A DNA stretch of 64,000 bases from the NCBI GenBank assembly GCA_002336805.1, contig DDEZ01000011.1, forward strand, positions 496,001 through 560,000, in the 5' to 3' direction. Each line of letters opens with the position of its first letter. Within the stretch, counting starts at the first letter, position 1. Under the pieces are notes generated by a model. That model ran no database searches and was not told where the DNA came from. It saw only the letters and a program-made list of their open reading frames with translations. Made by a program: the position numbers and the translations under genes. The DNA is from Bacteroidetes bacterium UBA1941 (GTDB taxonomy: Bacteria > Bacteroidota > Bacteroidia > Chitinophagales > LD1). Shown one piece after another: positions 24,255 to 31,929 of the stretch.

Positions 24255-24722
24255 ATGAAAAAACTCCTCGTCCTTTCATTCGGACTATTCGCGGCCACTT
24301 TATCCTATGCACAAACGACCGCCCTGCAAGACCTCGACCTGAGCAGCAATGAAGGCTTCCCATTTATCACCAAGGCACCTGCAGGCGCAGTAGCCAAGGA
24401 AAAATATGGCGAGCTCACTGTCACGCTGGGCAAAAGCTTTGAGGTGAGCATTGGTACACTATCTACGCCTTATGACGCCGCCAAGCGGAAAGCAGAGATC
24501 AAGGCTAATACGGTGAACGTACTGAAGAAATGGGTAGTGGATGCACCGGAGGGTGGCATCTATGAGACAGAAGTCTTTGGCAAACAGCAATACCATTTCT
24601 TCTACACTACCAAGCTAGGAGAGGACTACGTGATGCTGGAAGATACCAAGAACGGCGATGCCTATACGCTGGCTCAGGTACAGACCATGTACGCCGCCGC
24701 CAAGGCCACGCACCTCAAGTAA
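24255..24722 (+). CDS. Small secreted hypothetical protein
   Basis: A 155-residue protein with a clear Sec signal peptide (MKKLLVLSFGLFAATLSYA, cleavage before Q). I chose the ATG at 24255 because the open frame upstream starts only at a TTG and would bury the signal peptide. The mature part is soluble, with a beta-type segment (Y-G-E-L-T-V-T-L-G-K) and a helix rich in Lys and Ala. I recognise no domain. It is followed by a strong terminator and is convergent with the exonuclease gene. A periplasmic location is likely. Confidence 0.75.
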   Translation: MKKLLVLSFGLFAATLSYAQTTALQDLDLSSNEGFPFITKAPAGAVAKEKYGELTVTLGKSFEVSIGTLSTPYDAAKRKAEIKANTVNVLKKWVVDAPEGGIYETEVFGKQQYHFFYTTKLGEDYVMLEDTKNGDAYTLAQVQTMYAAAKATHLK

Positions 24723-24745
24723 TCATTCGCCCGATGAGCCACCGG

Positions 24746-24773
24746 AGCCCCCTGCATAGCGGGGGGCTTTTTT
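24746..24773 (+). terminator. Strong intrinsic terminator
   Basis: AGCCCCC and GGGGGGCT pair around a short loop and are followed by a run of T. It ends the secreted-protein gene. Its T-run overlaps the last bases of the convergent exonuclease gene (stop codon 24772-24774). Confidence 0.85.
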
Positions 24774-25548
24774 ATTTGCCGGAGAGCTCGATCCAGACCG
24801 GCGCGTGGTCGCTGGATTTCTCCCAGCCCCTGACGTGCTTGTCTACACCAGCCTTGCGCAGGCGCGGTACCACATCAGGGCTGAGCAGGAAGTGATCTAT
24901 GCGCAGGCCTGCATTGCGGCCATAGGCATTGCGAAAGTAGTCCCAGAAGGTATAGATCACCTCATCGGGATGCAGATGGCGGATAGCATCCGTCCAGCCC
25001 TGCTCGACCAGGCTATGCCAGGCCTCGCGTGTCTCGGGGCGAAAGAGCGCATCATCTACCCAGCGCTCGGGCTTGTACACATCTATATCTGTCGGCATCA
25101 CGTTGAAATCTCCCGTGATCACTACCGGTATCTCCCGATCCAGTAGGGTGGCCGCATGATCCTGCAGCCTTCTAAACCAGTTCAGCTTATAGTCAAACTT
25201 TGGCCCCGGCGCAGGGTTGCCATTAGGCAGGTAGAGGCAGGCTATGAGGATGCCATCTACTGCGGCCTCTATATAGCGGCTGTGCTCATCCTCGGTATCA
25301 CCTGGTAGCGCGCGGCGCACCTCCTGTATATGTGGACTGCGGGAGAGGATGGCTACCCCGTTCCAGCTTTTCTGGCCATGCCATACGGCGTGGTAGCCCA
25401 GCTCAGAGATCGCCTCCAGAGGAAACTTCTCCTGCGGTGCCTTCAGCTCCTGCAGGCAGGCCACATCCGGTTTGGTCTCCTCCAGCCAGCGTAGCAAAAT
25501 ATTCAGGTGGCCGTTTACTCCATTGATATTATAGGTAGCGATCCTCAT
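24772..25548 (-). CDS. xth: Exodeoxyribonuclease III
   Basis: A 258-residue member of the exonuclease III / AP endonuclease family, which nicks DNA 5' to abasic sites and trims 3' blocking groups in base-excision repair. Motifs are A-T-Y-N-I-N-G-V-N at the start, L-Q-E-L-K with the metal-binding Glu, G-D-F-N-V-M-P, L-R-I-D-H-F-L and the final S-D-H-A-P-V-W with the catalytic His. The length is that of bacterial ExoIII. It is a stand-alone gene, with a terminator from the convergent gene overlapping its 3' end. Confidence 0.93.
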   Translation of the reverse strand: MRIATYNINGVNGHLNILLRWLEETKPDVACLQELKAPQEKFPLEAISELGYHAVWHGQKSWNGVAILSRSPHIQEVRRALPGDTEDEHSRYIEAAVDGILIACLYLPNGNPAPGPKFDYKLNWFRRLQDHAATLLDREIPVVITGDFNVMPTDIDVYKPERWVDDALFRPETREAWHSLVEQGWTDAIRHLHPDEVIYTFWDYFRNAYGRNAGLRIDHFLLSPDVVPRLRKAGVDKHVRGWEKSSDHAPVWIELSGK

Positions 25549-25604
25549 ACGCTTAGTTTTGATATAAAGGTATCAAACTATCGTACCAAAAGGGACGGGG
25601 CAGC

Positions 25605-26144
25605 TCAGAGTATATTCGGCACTATGACACGGTCAAATGTATCCCGGTCACGGAAACCATCGCCCTTGATGTACTTGATAAACTGCCGCTGTGTAGGGCG
25701 GAAGACGCAGCCTGTAGAGTCGCAGTGATAGGGGGCCAGTTGCTTCAGCCGGGCTATGTCTGCGGAGTCATTGATACGGCCCAGCACCAGTGAGTTATTC
25801 TCCGGCTTGATGGAGAAGACCATCCAGGTATCCTTCACCAGCCGGCTCAGAAAGTAGTAGCCCTTGTAGCTTTTCAGCACGGACGTATCAGAGATAGTGA
25901 AGACAGTATCTCGTTCTGTAGCTTTCATGGTAAAGGAGTCCTGCTGCGTGACGCTGGATATGATCACAGCATTATCTGAGATCTGCAGAAACTCAGGGCC
26001 GGACCGGTGGGCATAGTTGCCCTGCAGGAAGTCCGGAAAGGAAGAGATGGCCGATGCGCCACGTGGCTGTGGCTGGTCAAAGGTGTAGGTCTGGCAGCCG
26101 GTGAGCAGCGCCAGGAGAGCGATAAGGACAAAGAATTGTTTCAT
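25605..26144 (-). CDS. Small lipoprotein of unknown function
   Basis: A 179-residue protein with a lipoprotein signal (MKQFFVLIALLALLTGC), so its cysteine should be lipidated and the protein membrane-anchored. I chose the ATG at 26144 because the longer open frame upstream only adds a non-conserved-looking stretch ahead of the signal. The mature part has repeated short beta segments with D-T-V/S-V patterns, and no domain I can name. It lies upstream of xth on the same strand, 56 bp away, and divergent from the ferredoxin gene. Confidence 0.7.
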   Translation of the reverse strand: MKQFFVLIALLALLTGCQTYTFDQPQPRGASAISSFPDFLQGNYAHRSGPEFLQISDNAVIISSVTQQDSFTMKATERDTVFTISDTSVLKSYKGYYFLSRLVKDTWMVFSIKPENNSLVLGRINDSADIARLKQLAPYHCDSTGCVFRPTQRQFIKYIKGDGFRDRDTFDRVIVPNIL

Positions 26145-26267
26145 TGAATGTGGTTTTAGATAAAGCAAAACTATCATGTGACCAGGTAGCAGAGGCAAAC
26201 ACTGGTCAGCCTCGATGCTGCGATATATCATGTTTATACCCGGCTGGTGCATCAGGCCATTATTCAG

Positions 26268-26275
26268 TAGATTTG
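26268..26275 (+). promoter_or_regulatory. -7 box of the ferredoxin gene
   Basis: TAGATTTG matches TAnnTTTG exactly and lies 30 bp before the ATG at 26306. The -33 position holds only a partial match (TGG), so the promoter is less certain than those of rpmB and tRNA-Val. Confidence 0.45.
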
Positions 26276-26305
26276 CGCCTCACCAGAATCGACCACTGAC
26301 CACTG

Positions 26306-26635
26306 ATGAAAGATACCATCACACTATATATCACTGACCGCGAGGGCCTGGAGCACACCGTAGAGGCGCCTACCGATATGAACCTGAACCTGATGGAGGT
26401 CTGCCGCATGGAGAATCTGGGTGTGGAGGGTACCTGTGGCGGTATGGCGCTCTGCGCCTCCTGCCAGGTATACGTAGAGAGCAGCCATGAGCTGCCGGAG
26501 CAGTCTGACGCTGAGCTGGATATGCTAGACCAGGCATTTCATGTGAAGAGGAACAGCCGCCTGGGCTGCCAGATCAGGATCCACCCGGAGATAGACGGCC
26601 TGAAAGTGCAGATAGCACCTAAATCGGATGTGTAA
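26306..26635 (+). CDS. 2Fe-2S ferredoxin
   Basis: A 109-residue adrenodoxin-like ferredoxin, a small soluble electron carrier. The cluster ligands are C44, C50, C53 (C-G-G-M-A-L-C-A-S-C, i.e. C-x5-C-x2-C) and C88 in R-L-G-C-Q-I, with the typical acidic helix (L-D-M-L-D-Q-A) between. These are the family's usual positions and length. In this phylum the protein is often encoded alone, as here, and its redox partners are not evident. It lies upstream of the rpmB promoter and reads in the same direction. Confidence 0.92.
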   Translation: MKDTITLYITDREGLEHTVEAPTDMNLNLMEVCRMENLGVEGTCGGMALCASCQVYVESSHELPEQSDAELDMLDQAFHVKRNSRLGCQIRIHPEIDGLKVQIAPKSDV

Positions 26636-26757
26636 ATCTGAGTGGATCGGAAAATCGGCTAATCAGTTGAACAGCAATGCATTTTAACCGATTTCCTGAC
26701 TTCCTGATTTCCAGATCATCCTGCATTTCCATAAACTTCTACACATTTTCAATAACA

Positions 26758-26789
26758 TTTGGGATTTACAAATTAAATCTCCATATTTG
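26758..26789 (+). promoter_or_regulatory. Promoter of the rpmB-rpmG-DUF4295 operon
   Basis: TTTG (26758-26761), a 20-bp spacer and CATATTTG (26782-26789) match the -33/-7 consensus with one mismatch in the -7 box. Transcription would start near 26796, leaving a short leader before rpmB. Confidence 0.6.
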
Positions 26790-26821
26790 CACTCCATTTT
26801 TAAACGATAACAGAGCTAATC

Positions 26822-27064
26822 ATGGCACGTTTTTGCGATCTGACAGGAAAAGGACCAATGTCCGGCCACAAGGTCTCCCACTCTAACAGGAAGACTAAGA
26901 GGAAGTTCCTGCCTAATATTAAGACCAAAAGGTTTTTTATACCTGAACTCGACGAGTGGGTGACCCTCAAGGTTTCTACTGAAGCGATCAGGACTATCAA
27001 TAAGAAAGGCCTCTACCCATACCTCAAGGAACTGAGCCGTAAGGGTGAGATCCAGATGAACTAA
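26822..27064 (+). CDS. rpmB: 50S ribosomal protein L28
   Basis: An 80-residue L28 protein of the large ribosomal subunit. The family start A-R-F-C-D-L-T-G-K-G-P, the basic H-S-N-R-K-T-K-R-K-F-L-P-N segment and the ending I-R-T-I-N-K-K-G are all present. The single N-terminal cysteine shows it is the zinc-free form. It is first gene of the L28-L33-DUF4295 group, and the following gene starts 31 bp on. Confidence 0.97.
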   Translation: MARFCDLTGKGPMSGHKVSHSNRKTKRKFLPNIKTKRFFIPELDEWVTLKVSTEAIRTINKKGLYPYLKELSRKGEIQMN

Positions 27065-27095
27065 TTTTAAAGAAGCAATCTCAATAAGCTGAATC

Positions 27096-27284
27096 ATGGC
27101 TAAGAAAGGAAAAGAGAACAGGATACAGGTGATACTGGAGTGCACTGAGCATAAAGACAGTGGCCAGCCGGGTACATCCCGCTACATCACCTACAAGAAC
27201 CGTAAGAATACTACGGAGAGGATCGAGTTGAAGAAATACAACCCGATACTGAAGAAGGTAACAGTACACAAAGAAATCAAATAA
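27096..27284 (+). CDS. rpmG: 50S ribosomal protein L33
   Basis: A 62-residue L33 protein of the large subunit, with the family motifs R-I-Q-V-I-L-E-C-T, Y-I-T-Y-K-N-R-K-N-T and K-K-Y-N-P-I-L-K-K. Only one cysteine is present, so this is the zinc-independent form. It lies between rpmB and the DUF4295 gene, with 8 bp to the latter, and the three are almost certainly one transcript. Confidence 0.96.
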   Translation: MAKKGKENRIQVILECTEHKDSGQPGTSRYITYKNRKNTTERIELKKYNPILKKVTVHKEIK

Positions 27285-27292
27285 GATAAGCA

Positions 27293-27457
27293 ATGGCAAA
27301 GATATCAAAGAACGCGAAGACAGACCGTACAGCTCAGGTGGGCTCAAAGGATTATGTACGTGTGATCAAGGCCGTAAAAGGCAAATCTGGTTCTTATGGC
27401 TTCCTCGAGAAGATCATCCACAAGGACAAGGTACAAGAGCACCTGAAAGAAAAGTAA
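27293..27457 (+). CDS. DUF4295 family small basic protein
   Basis: A 54-residue, strongly basic protein (M-A-K-I-S-K-N-A-K-T-D-R ... V-Q-E-H-L-K-E-K) matching the DUF4295 family, which is found almost only in Bacteroidota directly after rpmG. I translated it from ATG 27293 to TAA 27455-27457. Size, charge and its invariable place in the ribosomal operon suggest a ribosome-associated protein, but no function is established to my knowledge. A terminator follows 29 bp after the stop. Confidence 0.85.
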   Translation: MAKISKNAKTDRTAQVGSKDYVRVIKAVKGKSGSYGFLEKIIHKDKVQEHLKEK

Positions 27458-27486
27458 ATCCATGGCGTATAGCCTATAAACATATA

Positions 27487-27520
27487 CCCCTTTCCATTTT
27501 TGGGAAGGGGCTTTGTTTTT
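27487..27520 (+). terminator. Terminator of the ribosomal-protein operon
   Basis: CCCCTTTCC (27487-27495) pairs with GGGAAGGGG (27502-27510), with one G-T pair, and is followed by CTTTGTTTTT. It closes the rpmB-rpmG-DUF4295 transcript. Confidence 0.8.
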
Positions 27521-27592
27521 AAGTGAGGTAAGCGCCAATTTGTGTGTCAGTCTATCGTCTAATATCTCACGTCTAACGTCTCAATTTTACCA

Positions 27593-28549
27593 ATGGGTAT
27601 TTTCGGTTTTTTCAGCAAGGAGAAGAAAGAGGACCTCGACAAGGGGCTCCAGAAGACCAATGAAGGCTTCCTGGGCAAGCTGACGCGCGCTATAGCGGGC
27701 AAGTCTACCGTGGATATAGAGGTGCTGGACAATCTGGAGGAGGCGCTGATCAGCTCCGACGTGGGCCTGGAGACGACCATTAAGATCATCAAGAATATCG
27801 AGGAGCGTGTAGCGCGTGACAAGTTTACCTCTACCGGTGAGCTGAACCGTATCATGAAGGAAGAAGTTTCTGCCCTCTTTGTCAATGACCAGAATGACGC
27901 CTTTGCCAACTTCAATCTGCCATCTGGCAAGAAGCCGTATGTGATCATGGTAGTAGGTGTGAATGGTGCAGGCAAGACAACGACTATCGGCAAGCTGGCT
28001 TATCAGTTCAAGAAAGCCGGCAAGAAGGTCATGCTCGGTGCGGGCGATACTTTCCGCGCAGCGGCAGTAGACCAGCTCGATGTCTGGGCCAAGCGCTCTG
28101 ACGTGGGTATCGTAAAGCTGGAGATGGGTTCAGATCCCGCAGCCGTATCGTACCAAGCTGTGGAGAAGGGCGTGGCAGATGGCGCAGACGTGGTGATCAT
28201 AGACACCGCCGGCCGCCTGCACAATCGTGTAGACCTCATGAACGAGCTCTCTAAGATCCGCCGTGTGATGCAGAAGGTGATACCTGATGCACCGCATGAG
28301 GTGCTGCTGGTACTGGACGGCTCTACGGGCCAGAATGCAGTGGAGCAGGCGCGCCAGTTCACCGCTGCTACGCAGGTCACAGCCCTGGCTATCACTAAGC
28401 TGGATGGCACTGCCAAAGGCGGCGTTGTGATAGGTATTTCAGATCAGTTTAAAATACCTGTGCGCTACATAGGTGTAGGCGAAGCAATAGACAAACTACA
28501 GGTGTTTAATGCGAAGGAGTTTGTGGATTCGCTCTTTAAAGGAGTGTAA
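27593..28549 (+). CDS. ftsY: Signal recognition particle receptor FtsY
   Basis: A 318-residue SRP receptor GTPase. It docks ribosome-bound SRP (Ffh plus the 4.5S RNA) at the membrane during co-translational insertion. The helical N domain is followed by the G domain: P-loop G-V-N-G-A-G-K-T-T-T, D-T-F-R-A-A-A, D-T-A-G-R and T-K-L-D-G. The acidic A domain is absent, as in many Bacteroidota, and an amphipathic start (G-I-F-G-F-F-S-K-E) may bind the membrane. It lies between DUF4295 and rimO, separated from both by repeat-containing spacers. Confidence 0.96.
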   Translation: MGIFGFFSKEKKEDLDKGLQKTNEGFLGKLTRAIAGKSTVDIEVLDNLEEALISSDVGLETTIKIIKNIEERVARDKFTSTGELNRIMKEEVSALFVNDQNDAFANFNLPSGKKPYVIMVVGVNGAGKTTTIGKLAYQFKKAGKKVMLGAGDTFRAAAVDQLDVWAKRSDVGIVKLEMGSDPAAVSYQAVEKGVADGADVVIIDTAGRLHNRVDLMNELSKIRRVMQKVIPDAPHEVLLVLDGSTGQNAVEQARQFTAATQVTALAITKLDGTAKGGVVIGISDQFKIPVRYIGVGEAIDKLQVFNAKEFVDSLFKGV

Positions 28550-28592
28550 TGATCTCGGATGTCGGATATGGGATTTCGGCAGCGTTGTGCAT

Positions 28593-28642
28593 TTCATCTT
28601 AATACTTAATACTTAATACTTAATACTAACTACTTAATACTC
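28593..28642. repeat. TTAATAC heptamer repeat between ftsY and rimO
   Basis: The heptamer TTAATAC occurs four times in tandem (28599-28626), then once more after TAACTAC. The block begins with TTTCATC, and the same word order, reverse-complemented, is found at 19062-19089. It is not coding. Such heptamer tracts may vary in copy number between strains. Confidence 0.75.
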
Positions 28643-28644
28643 GT

Positions 28645-29958
<1,314 letters not shown>

Positions 29959-30022
29959 TAGCATAAAAGGCAGGGTTATTCGTCTTTCATCGGGCTTAGC
30001 GTCACTGACTAAAGTCTATCTC

Positions 30023-31612
30023 ATGTCCATCGTTTCCACTATACCGCTCACTTCTATACCCGGCTTTAGCAGGCTGGTAGCCGACTATATCAGCGGCAAC
30101 CCGGCACTGCGCCATCTCTACAAATACGACCTGAATATTGATGCCTTCGCACAGGTCATGGCCGATAAGGCCAAAGACCCTATAGACCGCCCGCTACTCG
30201 TCTCTGTGCTGAAGAAGCAATATCATAATATAGAAGCATCGGACAAGACGAAGCTCAATATCGAGTCTCTGCTTTCACCAGATACATTTACGGTCACAGC
30301 GGCCCACCAGCCGTGTGTTTTACTGGGACCGGCGTTTAATATTTATAAGATCAGCTCTACGATCAATCTGGCCAACCAGCTCAAAGCGAAGTATCCTGAG
30401 AAGAACTTTGTACCTGTTTTCTGGATGGGCAGCGAGGATCATGACTTTGATGAGCTGGGTAGCACCTATATCTATGGCAAAAAGGTAGAATGGCCCGCAG
30501 CAGAAGGAGAGGGGGGCGCCTATGGCCGCCGCCGGCTTGATACTTTTGTCAGTGTGCTGAATGAAGCGGAGCTCATACTCGGTGAGGCTGGCAAGCCGCT
30601 CATAGACAAGCTCCGTGCGGGTCTGGACCGCTTCACCCGCTTTGGTGAATACACGCGCTATATCATTAATGAGCTCTTTGCGGACACCGGCCTCGTAGTG
30701 ATAGACCAGGATGATGCGGAATTGAAGCAGCGCTTTGCACCGATCATAAAGGATGAGCTGGAACACTCGTCTTCTATCAAGGCACTCGACCCTACGCTAC
30801 AGTGGCTGGAGGCAAATTATTCTGTACAAGCTACTCCAAGGGATATAAATCTATTCTACCTTAGTGACAATGCGCGGCAGAGAATAGCCAGGAATAATGA
30901 AGGGTATGAAACAATCGCCACCGCAGAAAGGGTAGGGGTTCGACTCCCTTCGGGTGCACAAAATGAATCAGCATTCTTTAGCCCCAATGTCATACTCCGC
31001 CCTGTCTATCAGGAGCTCATTCTGCCAAATCTGGCATTCGTAGGCGGAGCAGGTGAGCTGAGCTATTGGCTGGAGCTGAAGCCGGTCTTTGAGCATCATA
31101 AGGTCAACTATCCGATGCTTGTGATGCGCTCGTCTATGACAGTGCTGAATGCAGGCCAGCTGCGCAAACTGGAGAAACTAGGCCTGACTGTCGCCGACTT
31201 TTTGGGTAATATAGATACCCTAATCAGCAACTTCGTCCGATCTAAACTCTCTGCCGAGATGCAGTTTGATGAAGAAACAAAGAGCCTGGAGGCACTCTAT
31301 GACTCTATAGCTGGCAAGGCAGAATCTGTAGACCCGACACTGAAGGCAACAGTACTGGCAGAAAAGCAAAAACAACTCAACGCGCTGCAAGCCCTGGAGG
31401 GGCGCATACTGAAAGCTGAAAAGCGTAAACAGGAAGATGCGATCAATCAGATCAAAGCACTCCATGCAGCTATCGCTCCTCAAAACTCCTGGCAGGAGAG
31501 GATAGAGAATTTCTCTTCCTTTTACCTGAGAGATCCGCAATATATCAGGCACATGGTAGAAGCGGCAGACCCACTGCAGCGGGCGATGCTGGTGGTGAAT
31601 CTGGATGCCTGA
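30023..31612 (+). CDS. bshC: Bacillithiol biosynthesis cysteine-adding enzyme BshC
   Basis: A 529-residue BshC, thought to join cysteine to glucosaminyl-malate in the last step of bacillithiol synthesis. Family features include the N-terminal L-Y-K-Y-D block, A-A-H-Q-P-C-V-L-L-G-P and S-T-I-N-L-A, W-M-G-S-E-D-H-D-F-D-E, F-S-P-N-V-I-L-R-P-V-Y-Q-E and a C-terminal coiled coil. The ATG at 30023 (MSIVSTIPLTS) gives the usual length; the frame is open upstream but overlaps rimO. bshA and bshB are not in the window. An internal stretch (A-E-R-V-G-V-R-L-P-S-G-A-Q, coded near 30920-30960) reads unlike homologues and is discussed as a finding. Confidence 0.9.
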   Translation: MSIVSTIPLTSIPGFSRLVADYISGNPALRHLYKYDLNIDAFAQVMADKAKDPIDRPLLVSVLKKQYHNIEASDKTKLNIESLLSPDTFTVTAAHQPCVLLGPAFNIYKISSTINLANQLKAKYPEKNFVPVFWMGSEDHDFDELGSTYIYGKKVEWPAAEGEGGAYGRRRLDTFVSVLNEAELILGEAGKPLIDKLRAGLDRFTRFGEYTRYIINELFADTGLVVIDQDDAELKQRFAPIIKDELEHSSSIKALDPTLQWLEANYSVQATPRDINLFYLSDNARQRIARNNEGYETIATAERVGVRLPSGAQNESAFFSPNVILRPVYQELILPNLAFVGGAGELSYWLELKPVFEHHKVNYPMLVMRSSMTVLNAGQLRKLEKLGLTVADFLGNIDTLISNFVRSKLSAEMQFDEETKSLEALYDSIAGKAESVDPTLKATVLAEKQKQLNALQALEGRILKAEKRKQEDAINQIKALHAAIAPQNSWQERIENFSSFYLRDPQYIRHMVEAADPLQRAMLVVNLDA

Positions 31613-31645
31613 TCAAAACTTTTTAAAGGAAATTTTCAGGCACCC

Positions 31646-31675
31646 TTGCATTTTATCTAAACTCCTTTATATTTG
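31646..31675 (+). promoter_or_regulatory. Promoter of tRNA-Val
   Basis: TTG (31646-31648), exactly 19 bp and TATATTTG (31668-31675) match the Bacteroidota consensus perfectly. Transcription would start near 31682, about 11 bp before the tRNA. Confidence 0.75.
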
Positions 31676-31692
31676 CAGTCCCCAATCACAAC

Positions 31693-31767
31693 GGGAGCTT
31701 AGCTCAGCTGGTTCAGAGCATCTGCCTTACAAGCAGAGGGTCACAGGTTCGAACCCTGTAGCTCCCA
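31693..31767 (+). tRNA. tRNA-Val (anticodon TAC)
   Basis: All four arms are present: acceptor GGGAGCT / AGCTCCC, D arm with AGCTCAGCTGGTT, anticodon stem TCTGC / GCAGA with loop CTTACAA (anticodon TAC) and T arm ACAGG-TTCGAAC-CCTGT. The 3' CCA is not fully encoded. A consensus promoter precedes it and a terminator follows. Confidence 0.97.
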
Positions 31768-31770
31768 CTA

Positions 31771-31798
31771 AAACGCCTCGCAATTGCGGGGCGTTTTT
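31771..31798 (+). terminator. Terminator of tRNA-Val
   Basis: AAACGCC pairs with GGCGTTT around a short loop, followed by TTTTTATTT. It lies 3 bp after the tRNA. Confidence 0.85.
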
Positions 31799-31929
31799 AT
31801 TTCTTATAGCTTAATTTAGTGATCTGGCCTGTTGGGAAATATGTCGGACACGAGTAATGCTGTATTTTTTGCTCCTTTTTTGAGAAGGTTATACTCGTAA
31901 ATCTTTTACCCCTGAAAAAAGGAGCTTTA

